From NCBI GenBank assembly GCA_018402765.1, contig JAGYIE010000002.1, positions 744,001 to 808,000 of the forward strand: 64,000 nucleotides of DNA. The letters run 5' to 3'. The DNA comes from Vicingaceae bacterium. Its GTDB lineage: Bacteria > Bacteroidota > Bacteroidia > Flavobacteriales_E > Vicingaceae. The translations under genes and the position numbers were made by a program. The notes beneath the pieces were generated by a model. That model was given only the letters and a program-made list of their open reading frames with translations, had not been told where the DNA came from and did no database searches. Below, in pieces: positions 26,773-35,257 of this stretch; positions within the stretch are counted from its first letter, which is position 1, and the number at the start of each line of letters is the position of its first letter.

Positions 26773-27501
26773 ATGAATTTAGTAATTGATATTGGCAATA
26801 CGTTATCAAAAGTGGGTATTTTTCAGTTTGATAAAGAGGTAGATTCTTTTGTTGCTGAAACACTTAATTTTGAAAAAATTCAACAATTCGTTAGTCAATA
26901 CGCAATTAGTCATTTTATAATGGCATCTGTTAGGTGTAATGATTATAAACTCTTTAGCCTTCTTTCTTCTCAGTATGCAGGGATATATTTAGATCAGAAT
27001 ACACCTTTGCCGATATCGTTAGGGCATTATTCTTCTTCAACAATAGGAGTGGATAGAATTGCTTTATTGGTTGCTGCGAATAAAATTTTCCCTCGTCAAA
27101 ATTGTCTGATAATTGGATGTGGTAGTTGCATAACCTATAATTATTTGACAAAAAATGGTGTGTTTGCGGGAGGAGCTATTTCTCCGGGGATTAACATGAG
27201 ATTAAAAGCTATGCATCAGCTTACAGGCAAGCTTCCTTTGGCAAATTGGGACGGTGTAAGTCTTCCTTCAGAGATAGCAAACTCAACGAATGACTCTTTG
27301 TTGTCAGGTGCGATTAATGGTGCAATATATGAAATGGATGAAGTAATAAATCGATATAACAAGACGTTAAAATATGAACTTAACATTATTTTAAGTGGAG
27401 GTGATGCTAAATTCTTTGAAAAAGAGCTAAAAAATAGCATCTTTGCACACGCAAATTTTGTGCTATACGGACTCAATGAAATACTCCAATTCAATTCTTA
27501 G
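26773..27501 (+). CDS. coaX: Type III pantothenate kinase
   Basis: A 242-residue ASKHA-fold enzyme for the first step of coenzyme A synthesis (pantothenate to 4'-phosphopantothenate). The phosphate-1 motif IDIGNT is at 5-10. The catalytic GVDR motif is intact (Asp94, Arg95). AGGAISPGINMRLKAMHQLTGKLP is the usual pantothenate/dimer block. Oddity: the second phosphate motif, normally IDxGT followed by ITxD, reads IIGCGSCITYNYL, so the Asp is Gly115, the Thr is Ser118 and the later Asp is Asn123. Either activity is altered or the motif tolerates this in the lineage. The gene overlaps the next gene by 26 nt. Confidence 0.88.
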   Translation: MNLVIDIGNTLSKVGIFQFDKEVDSFVAETLNFEKIQQFVSQYAISHFIMASVRCNDYKLFSLLSSQYAGIYLDQNTPLPISLGHYSSSTIGVDRIALLVAANKIFPRQNCLIIGCGSCITYNYLTKNGVFAGGAISPGINMRLKAMHQLTGKLPLANWDGVSLPSEIANSTNDSLLSGAINGAIYEMDEVINRYNKTLKYELNIILSGGDAKFFEKELKNSIFAHANFVLYGLNEILQFNS

Positions 27502-28753
27502 AAGTAGCCTTTTAATTATTATTATTTTTACAGTAGCGGCAGTAGAAGGACAGACCACTACCAGTTCACCGTATTCAAGATATGGTATTGGCGAACTTAG
27601 TCAGCAAAGATTTAATATTAATGCTGGTTATGGAGGTGCAGGTATAGCTCTTCGAAACGACAGGTTTGCAAATATTGTGAATCCTGCTTCGCTTACAAGT
27701 TTTAAACTAATAGCCTTTGAAGTTGGCGCTAAAACGAGCTTGTATAGTACAATTAGTAGCGGTCAATCAACTTCTGGAACCAATGCCTACTTAAATCATC
27801 TATCGCTCTCTATGCCAATTACCGAAAAGTGGGGGATGTCTTTTGGTCTCTTGCCTTTTACATCTATTGGTTACGACTATTCATATTTTGAGCAGAGTGC
27901 AACTTTAGGTAATATACAATATGACTATTCAGGTTCTGGTGGTTTAAATGAAATATACTTAGCCAATGGTTATGAAGTTGCTGATGGACTATCATTAGGG
28001 TTTAAGGGTTCGTTTGTTTTCGGTGCAGTAGAAGAAGAAACAAAAGTTTACCTTCTAGATCAAATAAATGCATTCAATACTTCAGATAGGTCACGAAACA
28101 ACATTAGTGATGTAAAATTTGACTTTGGAGCACAGTATTATAAGAATTTAAATGACGAGTATACCGCAACTGTAGGACTAACCTATGCTTTAGGGACTAA
28201 AATAGGAGGTAGTAGAACACAATTGATTCGATCATTTAGAGGAGATCCAGAAGTTTTAGAGCGATTTTTGGATACAGCTAAATATGTAAGAAACGAAAAG
28301 AATAATCTGGAGTTACCTTCAGAAATTGGAATCGGTATCTCGCTAGAGAAAAAAGAGAAGTGGTTAGCAGAAATTAATTATCGAAATTCGGATTGGACCA
28401 ATATTCAATCTACAGGGAGAGAAGATTACGCAGACAGCCAAACATTAATCGGTGCAATAAAACTTTTGCCTAAGAAAAATGCATATGCAGATTATTTAAA
28501 ACTAATTACTTATAGTTTTGGTGCACGTTATTCAACTACCTATTTAGTTGTAAATGGACAGCAACTAAATGAAGTTGGCATCAATTTTGGTTTAACGCTT
28601 CCATTCAAGAAAAGTATCTCATCAGTTACTATTGGGGCTGAAGCAATGAGAAGAGGTAAAGATGCAGATGGATTATTGCGAGAAGACTTTTTAAATATTC
28701 AAATTGGCATCACTTTTAATGATAGATGGTTTATCAAACGGAAATACGATTAA
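27476..28753 (+). CDS. Outer membrane beta-barrel protein (OmpP1/FadL-like fold)
   Basis: A 425-residue exported protein. The signal peptide ends near residue 25 (...AAVEGQ). The mature part starts SSPYSRYGIGEL, an opening common to a Bacteroidota outer-membrane family, and continues with the NAGYGGAGIALRND and NPASLTSF segments reminiscent of FadL/OmpP1 N-termini. Alternating aromatic strands follow to a C-terminal strand QIGITFNDRWFIKRKYD. The start at the ATG at 27476 begins a proper signal peptide and lies inside the coaX 3' end, so translation is coupled. The transported substrate is unknown. Confidence 0.75.
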   Translation: MKYSNSILRSSLLIIIIFTVAAVEGQTTTSSPYSRYGIGELSQQRFNINAGYGGAGIALRNDRFANIVNPASLTSFKLIAFEVGAKTSLYSTISSGQSTSGTNAYLNHLSLSMPITEKWGMSFGLLPFTSIGYDYSYFEQSATLGNIQYDYSGSGGLNEIYLANGYEVADGLSLGFKGSFVFGAVEEETKVYLLDQINAFNTSDRSRNNISDVKFDFGAQYYKNLNDEYTATVGLTYALGTKIGGSRTQLIRSFRGDPEVLERFLDTAKYVRNEKNNLELPSEIGIGISLEKKEKWLAEINYRNSDWTNIQSTGREDYADSQTLIGAIKLLPKKNAYADYLKLITYSFGARYSTTYLVVNGQQLNEVGINFGLTLPFKKSISSVTIGAEAMRRGKDADGLLREDFLNIQIGITFNDRWFIKRKYD

Positions 28754-28767
28754 AAAATAATAGAAAA

Positions 28768-30057
28768 ATGATGAAAAAAATAGTAGCATTTTTAACGATT
28801 GCTTTTTTAGGATTAAACTTGGCAAGCGCTCAGGATTACGGGAGCATGCCTGATAAGTGTAAAGAGAATATTTCTTTGTATAGAAGTTATTATACTCAGA
28901 AGTCGTACGCTGACGCTGCGAAATATTGGAAATTAGTATATAGAATGTGTCCTGCAGCTAGTGAGCGCAGTTATGTTGATGGATCAAATATAATTGAATT
29001 TTTAATTAAGAACGAAAAAGACGCTACAGCTAAGGAATTATTAATTGATTCGTTATTCCTATTGTATGATGCTAGAATAGCAAACTTCGGAAAGGAAGGG
29101 TATGTATTAGGGAGAAAGGCGACTGATATGTTGAAGTATCGTTCATCAGATGCAGCTGCAGTATTCGCCACTGCTGACAAATCATACAATTTAAGAGGAG
29201 ACAAATCTGAAGCTGGCACTTTAGTTACTTATATGCAAGCGGGAGTTTTGTTAGAGAAAAAAGGAGAAAAGACTCCAGAAGACATTGTTGCATTATACAC
29301 TAAAATAAGTGACGTTATTGCAGCAAATAAATCAAATCCTAAAACTGGCAAATACTATGAGCAAGCCGAAGAAAGTATTTCAGGATTAGCATCTCCATAT
29401 TTAAGCTGTGATGTGTTAATTGATTTAGCGAATAAAAACTTCGAAAGCAATAAGGAAAATACACAGTGGCTAGAGAATACAGCAAATCTTTTAGATAGAA
29501 AAGGTTGTACAGACGCACCTATCTTTTTCACTATTGCAAAGAAAATGCATAGCGTAAACCCAAATGCTGTTTCCGCTGAAAAAATGGGAATAATGTCTCT
29601 AAAGACGAAAAAGTATAACGATGCTTTAGGTTTTTTCAATCAAGCGTTAGAATTAGCAACTGACCCAGACAAAAAGGCGGATTACTATATCGAGTTAGCT
29701 CAAACATATTCAAGTATGGGTTCTTATGCTCAGGCAAGAAGTATGGCATTAAAGGCGGCAGGAGCTAGACCAGGGTTTGGATTACCTTACATCATAATAG
29801 GTGATATGTATGCTTCAAGCACTAGCTGCGGATCCGGAGATGCATGTAAACAAAAGGCTGTTTATTGGATTGCAGTTGATGCTTATGCAAAAGCAAAGGC
29901 TGTGGATGGTAGCCTTACCTCAAGTGCAAATAGTAAAATTGCAACCTACTCAAAATACTTTCCTACTAAAGAAGAGTGTTTCTTTATAGGTGTGAAAGAA
30001 GGAGAAAAAGTAGAAATAGGATGTTGGATAAACGAATCGACTACAGCGCGTTTTTAA
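28768..30057 (+). CDS. Exported tetratricopeptide repeat protein
   Basis: About 429 residues with a signal peptide ending ...LNLASAQ. The mature protein is helical. The clearest TPR units are YNDALGFFNQALELATDPDKKADYY and SMGSYAQARSMALKAAGARPG near the C-terminus, with weaker repeats before them. Two Cys pairs near the end (CGSGDAC and an ECFF/GCW pair) could form disulfides in the periplasm. Two adjacent ATGs (28768 and 28771) both fit. It follows the barrel gene by 14 nt and precedes lptC by 1 nt, so it belongs to an envelope-biogenesis operon. Its precise role is unknown; a periplasmic scaffold is plausible. Confidence 0.75.
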   Translation: MMKKIVAFLTIAFLGLNLASAQDYGSMPDKCKENISLYRSYYTQKSYADAAKYWKLVYRMCPAASERSYVDGSNIIEFLIKNEKDATAKELLIDSLFLLYDARIANFGKEGYVLGRKATDMLKYRSSDAAAVFATADKSYNLRGDKSEAGTLVTYMQAGVLLEKKGEKTPEDIVALYTKISDVIAANKSNPKTGKYYEQAEESISGLASPYLSCDVLIDLANKNFESNKENTQWLENTANLLDRKGCTDAPIFFTIAKKMHSVNPNAVSAEKMGIMSLKTKKYNDALGFFNQALELATDPDKKADYYIELAQTYSSMGSYAQARSMALKAAGARPGFGLPYIIIGDMYASSTSCGSGDACKQKAVYWIAVDAYAKAKAVDGSLTSSANSKIATYSKYFPTKEECFFIGVKEGEKVEIGCWINESTTARF

Positions 30058-30058
30058 A

Positions 30059-30619
30059 ATGAATACGCTGAAAAATATACTAACAATAGTCATCCCGATA
30101 GCATTAGCTATCGGGATGTTTTCTGGTTGTAAAAATGACATCAACGAAGTTGATGCCTTAACTAGCATGGATAACATGCCCGTAGAAGTTAGAAAAGGCG
30201 TTAAATTGTATTACAGTCAAAATGCTAGAGTTTCTGCTTTGTTAAAAGCAAAAACTATGGAGCGTTATGTAGGAGAAGAAGAGTATACTGTTATGCCTGA
30301 TGGCGTATATTTAGAAACGTATGATTCTACAATGGTGGTAACTTCTAGTTTAGAGGCTGACTATGGAATACAGTTGACCGAAAAGAACCTTATGGAAGCT
30401 AAAGGGAACGTGAGAGTGGTTAATGAAAAAGGAGAAAAGTTAAATACAGAACAACTATTTTGGGATACTGAACGGATGGAGATTTATACTGACTTGCCTG
30501 TGAAGATAATTACTGCTGATCAGATAATTGAGGGAGATGGGCTTGTATCAAATGAAGACTTTTCGGAATATAAGATTAAAAAAATACGTGGAATCATAAG
30601 TTTAGAAGACGATGAATAA
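30059..30619 (+). CDS. lptC: LPS export system periplasmic protein LptC
   Basis: A 186-residue protein of the LptC/DUF1239 family that carries lipopolysaccharide from LptBFG to LptA. An N-terminal hydrophobic segment ends in a lipobox-like MFSGC (Cys23), suggesting a lipoprotein, as is usual in Bacteroidota. The mature part follows the beta-jellyroll pattern of the family, with DGVYLETYD, EAKGNVRVVNEKGEKLNTEQLFWD and YTDLPVKIITADQIIEGDGLVSNEDFSEY. The codons for the signal sequence contain a perfect 12-bp hairpin at 30091-30118. It overlaps the next gene by 8 nt. Confidence 0.88.
   Translation: MNTLKNILTIVIPIALAIGMFSGCKNDINEVDALTSMDNMPVEVRKGVKLYYSQNARVSALLKAKTMERYVGEEEYTVMPDGVYLETYDSTMVVTSSLEADYGIQLTEKNLMEAKGNVRVVNEKGEKLNTEQLFWDTERMEIYTDLPVKIITADQIIEGDGLVSNEDFSEYKIKKIRGIISLEDDE
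30091..30118. repeat. Perfect 12-bp inverted repeat inside the lptC signal sequence
   Basis: Arms CATCCCGATAGC and GCTATCGGGATG flank a 4-nt loop ATTA. The core CCCGATAGC/GCTATCGGG is the type of GC-rich palindrome seen in terminators of AT-rich genomes; here it encodes IPIALAIGM. The 3' arm is followed by TTTTC. Confidence 0.85.
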
Positions 30620-30827
30620 GATGATAAATTTTTTAGAAAAAATGTGGCTAATGCTAGCAATAGTAACCATCATTTTGGCTGTTTATAAAACCTTTTATAG
30701 CACGATAGAAGACGCTGCATACTTCTATGTTTTTTGTGCAGTTTCTATTATTTTCTATTTTTTAAGAAAACGCCAACGTATCAGTTTAAATTCACAGCAG
30801 GAAGAACAAAAAAACTCCGCACAATAA
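30612..30827 (+). CDS. Small one- or two-pass membrane protein, function unknown
   Basis: A 71-residue protein with two hydrophobic stretches (about 10-28 and 37-50) and a basic, Gln-rich tail. Its start overlaps the lptC stop by 8 nt, and a start at the second in-frame ATG (residue 4) is also possible. A small membrane protein directly after lptC recurs in Bacteroidota genomes by my recollection, so it is unlikely to be a chance frame. A role linked to LPS export would be guesswork. Confidence 0.65.
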   Translation: MNKMINFLEKMWLMLAIVTIILAVYKTFYSTIEDAAYFYVFCAVSIIFYFLRKRQRISLNSQQEEQKNSAQ

Positions 30828-30831
30828 TTAC

Positions 30832-30839
30832 TAAATTTG
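30832..30839 (+). promoter_or_regulatory. -7 promoter element (TAAATTTG)
   Basis: TAnnTTTG 19 nt upstream of the ATG at 30859, giving the CorC-type transporter its own promoter after the lptC cluster. Confidence 0.5.
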
Positions 30840-30858
30840 ACTAGTATCATTTGCCAAT

Positions 30859-32130
30859 ATGGATAATTACGTCTGGGGAGTTATTTTAATTACACTAATA
30901 CTGTCAGCTTTCTTTTCAGGAATGGAAATAGCTTTCGTTACAGCTAACAAGTTTAAGATCGAGCTAGATACAAAGCAAGGGGATATTCTCTCGGCTATTC
31001 TCTCTAAATTTTTAAAACATCCTTCTCGATTTATTGGAGCTATGCTTGTAGGTAACAACATTGCATTAGTTATCTATGGTATTTTTATGGCTCAGATTTT
31101 AGCGCCCATTATTGGCAGCTACACTGGAAATGAGAGTTTGATTTTAATGGTTCAGACAATTGTATCAACGATAATCATTTTAATAACAGCTGAATTTCTT
31201 CCCAAAGCTATTTTCAGGATAAACCCTAATTCAATTTTGCGATTTTTTGCCATCCCTATTGGCTTGTTGTATTATATTTTATTGATTCCAATGTTTTTAA
31301 TAATTGGATTGTCAGAGTTAATTTTAAAATATGTATTCCGAATGGAAAACGTTACAGAAGATTTAAATTTTGGACGTATAGATTTAGAGCATTATTTAAG
31401 AGATGCAACAGATCGGATTGATGAGGATAAGCAAGAGATGGATCATGAAATTCAGATTTTTCAAAATGCTTTGGACTTTTCAAAGGTTAAAGCGCGCGAA
31501 TGCATGATTCCCCGAACAGAAGTGATGGCGTTGGAAGTTGAACAGTCAATCGAGGAGCTGAGACAAGTTTTTATTGAATCCGGCTATTCAAAAGTGTTGA
31601 TTTATAGAGATAACATTGACAATATTATTGGATATGTTCATTCTTTTGAATTGTTTAAAAGGCCTGAGTCTATAAAATCCATTCTATTGCCTGTATTAAT
31701 TATACCCCAATCAATGTCTGCAAATGAAATACTGGAATTATTTATTACGCAGCGTAAAAGTGTTGCAGTTGTTGTTGATGAATTTGGAGGGACTTCCGGC
31801 ATATTGACCATTGAAGATGTAATGGAAGAAATTTTTGGTGAGATAGAAGATGAACACGATAAAGAGGAGCTAACTGAAGAGAAGATTTCAAGCACTGAAT
31901 ATTTGTTTTCTGCTCGCTTAGAAATTGATTACTTGAACGATACGTACAAATTAGATTTGCCTGAAGGAGACACCTATGAAACCCTAGCAGGATTAATTAT
32001 TTCATATCATGAAAGTATACCAAAAGCTGACACAAAATGTATAATCGGAGCGTATGAGTTGACGGTAGTTAAGGTCAGTGAAAATAGAATAGAATTAATC
32101 CGAATAGATACGCTAAAATCGGCTGAATAA
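30859..32130 (+). CDS. CNNM/CorC-type transporter (DUF21, two CBS domains, CorC_HlyC)
   Basis: A 423-residue inner membrane protein. The DUF21/CNNM membrane domain (about 1-190) starts with LSAFFSGMEIAFVTANKFKIE and has GAMLVGNNIALVIYG and AEFLPKAIFR, its most conserved blocks. Two CBS domains follow (about 210-330; MIPRTEVMALE, then VVVDEFGGTSGILTIEDVMEEIFGEIEDEHD). The C-terminal CorC_HlyC domain (about 340-420) has LPEGDTYETLAGLI. Family members are linked to Mg2+/Co2+ efflux. The gliding protein GldE has the same architecture, but no gld genes are near, so the general label is safer. The adjacent PpiD-like gene lies 62 nt downstream. Confidence 0.9.
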   Translation: MDNYVWGVILITLILSAFFSGMEIAFVTANKFKIELDTKQGDILSAILSKFLKHPSRFIGAMLVGNNIALVIYGIFMAQILAPIIGSYTGNESLILMVQTIVSTIIILITAEFLPKAIFRINPNSILRFFAIPIGLLYYILLIPMFLIIGLSELILKYVFRMENVTEDLNFGRIDLEHYLRDATDRIDEDKQEMDHEIQIFQNALDFSKVKARECMIPRTEVMALEVEQSIEELRQVFIESGYSKVLIYRDNIDNIIGYVHSFELFKRPESIKSILLPVLIIPQSMSANEILELFITQRKSVAVVVDEFGGTSGILTIEDVMEEIFGEIEDEHDKEELTEEKISSTEYLFSARLEIDYLNDTYKLDLPEGDTYETLAGLIISYHESIPKADTKCIIGAYELTVVKVSENRIELIRIDTLKSAE

Positions 32131-32192
32131 TTTGCTTTATTAATTCCATAATCAATCGTATATTCGCAACCCATAAATTTTAACAAACAGAA

Positions 32193-34265
32193 ATGGCTAT
32201 AATTGGAAAAATTAGAGAGCGTTCAACGCTCGTACTAATACTAATCGGAGGAGCAATCGTTGCTTTTGTTTTAAGCGACTTATTTGGATCGGGAGCTTCA
32301 TTTACACAAACAAGAAACGTTGCTGAAGTTGACGGTATTGGAATCTCAGCACAAGAATTTCAAAGTCAAGTGCAGACTGCAATTGAAAACTTCCAAACGA
32401 ATCAACCTGATCAGCCTCTTGATGACAATACAAGAGACGCAATTAGACAGCAAGTGTATGATCAAATGCTAAACCAAGTAGTGTTAGATAGAGAGTTTGA
32501 TGAGTTAGGTATAACTGTTACTACTAAAGAACTTTTTGATATGGTTCAAGGTAATAACCCACATCCACAAGTTAGGCAAGCGTTTACAAACCCTGAAACA
32601 GGACAGTTTAATTCAACTGATGTTGTACGTTTTATACAAACATTAGATCAAAATCCTGAGGCGAAAGGGCAATGGGTGAATTTTGAGCAAGCGCTAAAAA
32701 GTGATAGAGAAATTCAAAAATACAACACCTTAATCTCTAAAGGACTGTATGCAACGAGTTTCGCTGCACAACAAAAGAATCTAGCAACAGCAAAAACAAT
32801 GTCAGTAAAATATGTAATGAAGAGATATAATGATATATCTGACACATCTATTACTGTTACTGAAAGCGAGCTAATGGATTATTATAATGCGCATAGAGAT
32901 GACTATATGCAGGAGAAATCCAAAAAGATAGAGTATGTTCCTTTTAATATTTCACCTTCTGAGGCTGATATCGCTTTAGTAAGAAAATGGGCAAATGAAA
33001 TGTATCAGGAATTTAAGAATACGAAAAATGATTCTTTGTTCTTGGTAAATAATTCTGACCAAGGATTTGATCCAAAATATTATTCTAGAAAGTCTATTCC
33101 AGCAGGATACGACACTTCATTGTTTAACCAAGAGCCAGGTTTTATTACCATGCCATTTGACATCTCTTCTGAAACTAGAATTCAAAAACTTTTGGATAAA
33201 AAAATTGGTCCTGATTCTGTAAAATCACAACACATATTGATTGCAACTCAAGGCAGAACTATCGATGAGGCTAACATAATTGCTGATAGCTTACTTGCAT
33301 TAATTAATGGAGGTCAAACTTTTGATACTGTCGCTAAAACTAATTCTGATGATCAAACTTCTGGTAAAAATGGCGGTGACTTAGGTTGGTTTGTTGAAGG
33401 TGCAATGGTAAAGCCGTTTAATGATGCAGCGTTTGCATCAGCTTTAGGAGAGATTAAGAAAATTGAAACTCAATTTGGTGTACACCTGATAAAAGTTACT
33501 GATAAAACAGAAGACGTATTAAAAATTCAAGTTGGTGCATTGGCGAGAATACCTGAGCCAGGTAAAGAAACATTTGCAACCGCTTTTCAAAACGCAAATG
33601 GCTTTTCAATCAACTCTACTTCTGGAAGCTGGGACGATCAAATTAATGATGGAGGCTTAATTCGAAGAGCAGCAATTGTTAGTGAAGATGATAGAGAAAT
33701 CAAAGGTGTTGAAGGTTCAAGAAGTATTTTAACTTGGATAAATGATGCCAAGGAAGGAGATATTTCTGAGCCATTTGACATTAAGGATGCTTACGTAGTA
33801 GTAAAATTAACAGAGGTTAATGAGAAAGGTGTTGCGCCATTCAAGAAAGTAAAAGCTAGAGTGGAATATGAGGCTAAGAGAGATAAAAAAGCTGAACAGT
33901 TTATTGAGCAAATGAAAGGTTCTCAAAATTTGGCTGAAGCTGCAAGCAAAATTGGTGCTCAAGTGCAAGACGCTTCAAATGTGTCTTTTGATAATTCATC
34001 TTTAGCAGGTGCAGGAAATGAGCCTGAAATTGTAGCAAAGATTACAACGTTAACCCAAGGACAAATGACCGCTACTCCGATAAAAGGAAATAATGGAGTG
34101 TTTATGGTTCAAGTTATAGCGGTAAATGAGCCTGGAGATGCAAGTGTAAGTGGACTTAAGGCAAGCTTGCAGTCAGGATATCAGTCTAGAGTAAACAACA
34201 GACAAGCAATTGAAGCATTAAAAGATAAGTCAACGATCAAGGATAATAGAGCTAAATTCTTTTAA
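32193..34265 (+). CDS. PpiD-like periplasmic chaperone with parvulin-type peptidyl-prolyl isomerase domain
   Basis: A 690-residue inner-membrane-anchored folding factor. A single N-terminal membrane helix (about 12-31, LVLILIGGAIVAFVLSDLFG) is followed by a SurA_N/PpiD helical chaperone region. The parvulin domain (about 345-440) is recognised from SQHILIATQG at its start, SDDQTSGKNGGDLGWFVEGAMVKPFNDAAF in the middle and QFGVHLIKVTDK at the end. A long C-terminal chaperone part follows. It helps fold exported and outer membrane proteins, fitting its place after lptC and an outer membrane barrel gene. A strong terminator follows at 34286. Confidence 0.92.
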   Translation: MAIIGKIRERSTLVLILIGGAIVAFVLSDLFGSGASFTQTRNVAEVDGIGISAQEFQSQVQTAIENFQTNQPDQPLDDNTRDAIRQQVYDQMLNQVVLDREFDELGITVTTKELFDMVQGNNPHPQVRQAFTNPETGQFNSTDVVRFIQTLDQNPEAKGQWVNFEQALKSDREIQKYNTLISKGLYATSFAAQQKNLATAKTMSVKYVMKRYNDISDTSITVTESELMDYYNAHRDDYMQEKSKKIEYVPFNISPSEADIALVRKWANEMYQEFKNTKNDSLFLVNNSDQGFDPKYYSRKSIPAGYDTSLFNQEPGFITMPFDISSETRIQKLLDKKIGPDSVKSQHILIATQGRTIDEANIIADSLLALINGGQTFDTVAKTNSDDQTSGKNGGDLGWFVEGAMVKPFNDAAFASALGEIKKIETQFGVHLIKVTDKTEDVLKIQVGALARIPEPGKETFATAFQNANGFSINSTSGSWDDQINDGGLIRRAAIVSEDDREIKGVEGSRSILTWINDAKEGDISEPFDIKDAYVVVKLTEVNEKGVAPFKKVKARVEYEAKRDKKAEQFIEQMKGSQNLAEAASKIGAQVQDASNVSFDNSSLAGAGNEPEIVAKITTLTQGQMTATPIKGNNGVFMVQVIAVNEPGDASVSGLKASLQSGYQSRVNNRQAIEALKDKSTIKDNRAKFF

Positions 34266-34285
34266 CTAAATAAACTATTCTGAAG

Positions 34286-34318
34286 GGGCAGTATCACTTA
34301 TGATATTGCCCTTTTTTT
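34286..34318 (+). terminator. Rho-independent terminator after the PpiD-like gene
   Basis: Arms GGGCAGTATCA and TGATATTGCCC (one G-T pair) close a CTTA loop and are followed by seven T, 21 nt after the stop. Confidence 0.85.
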
Positions 34319-34323
34319 GTTCT

Positions 34324-35171
34324 GAGTCCCGTCCTGAAATAAGTTGACGCAAAATTGATTAATAAATAAACTAAAGATTTGCCATAGCCATTTTCTCTAT
34401 TATTTAAGTTTTATATTTTACACAATAGCTCAGATAGCAAAGTGCAAGTTATATAATCGGTTAAGTGTTCCGAAGAGCTTTCAAATAGGGCCACAGATGT
34501 TGATACCTCGTTTGGGAACAAGAAAACGTTACTGTCTTATTGTGATTTTTTAAAGGATTGGTCGATTAGGATGGAATAATTGAAATTACCTTACGGCTTT
34601 TTAAATTTTATATTAAGATGCTTACATTATTGTATATCGGGTATAAATTTAATTTCAAGAAATTAGCGGTAAAAATATTCAAATGTGACAACCTATTAAA
34701 TACAGAGGCGAGTTCAATAAGTTTACGTTTTCAATATCACTTATTTATTGATGAGGCGAAATCATTACTTATTAGTAGTATACGTGTGTTTTACAGAAAA
34801 TAGTAGCTATGACCTTTTAAGTGGTGAAATTGTATATAAACTGTGTGAATACAAAATAGAAGTAGTGAGGAGAATAATACCAATATTCTATCATTAATCT
34901 ATTCCCTACCGATTGCGGCATCAAGTGCTCTTTAGTTGAACGGATGGAATCCGATAAGAATAAACTGATCCCATCAATGACAGATGGATGCGATTGTTAC
35001 CAAAATTCAACTGCTGAAATAATTAACGGAAACTTGAAACATGAAATTTTAATCTATAAATGTTAAGACAAAACCGAATCAGGAACTCTAGTATTACAAT
35101 CAGTAGATACTTACAATGATATAAGACCACATTTAGGCTTAAATATGAAAACACTAAACCTTATTCCTTAA
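34324..35171 (+). mobile_element. Fossil IS3-family insertion sequence
   Basis: The left edge has GAGTCCCGTCCTGAAATAAG, resembling ends of Bacteroidota IS3-family elements. One plus-strand frame (codons starting at positions divisible by 3) then gives colinear transposase pieces over about 240 codons despite many stops: PRLGTRKRYCLI near 34506 (usual PRIGTRKLYYLL), FPTDCGIKC near 34905 (usual HSDRGIQY), IPSMTDGCDCYQNSTAEIINGNLKHE near 34968 (usual ISMTENGDPYENAIAERVNGILK) and YNDIRPHLGLNMKTL before a stop at 35169-35171. The right inverted end and orfA are not found. Roughly seventeen in-frame stops but no frameshift needed: decay by substitutions. No intact gene lies in this 990-nt gap. Confidence 0.85.
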
Positions 35172-35202
35172 AAAAGCAGTGAGGATATCCTCACTGCTTT
35201 TT
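35171..35202 (-). terminator. Loopless 16-bp palindrome, probable terminator of the T9SS cargo gene
   Basis: AAAAAGCAGTGAGGAT is followed immediately by its exact reverse complement, so the hairpin is GC-rich in the middle and has A and T tracts at its ends: a bidirectional terminator. It lies 55 nt downstream of the minus-strand stop at 35258 and directly abuts the IS3 fossil on its other side. Confidence 0.8.
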
Positions 35203-35257
35203 ACTAATTTTATTCTATAACGGTATCAGTCTATTTTAGGACTAGCTTTGAAATTTT

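Noticed and set aside
30859-32130. Naming the CorC-type transporter gldE
   Set aside because: The architecture fits GldE, but it also fits every CNNM/CorC protein, and no other gld gene is nearby.
34618-34803. A 61-codon open frame inside the IS3 fossil
   Set aside because: It is in a different frame from the colinear transposase remnant and encodes nothing recognisable.
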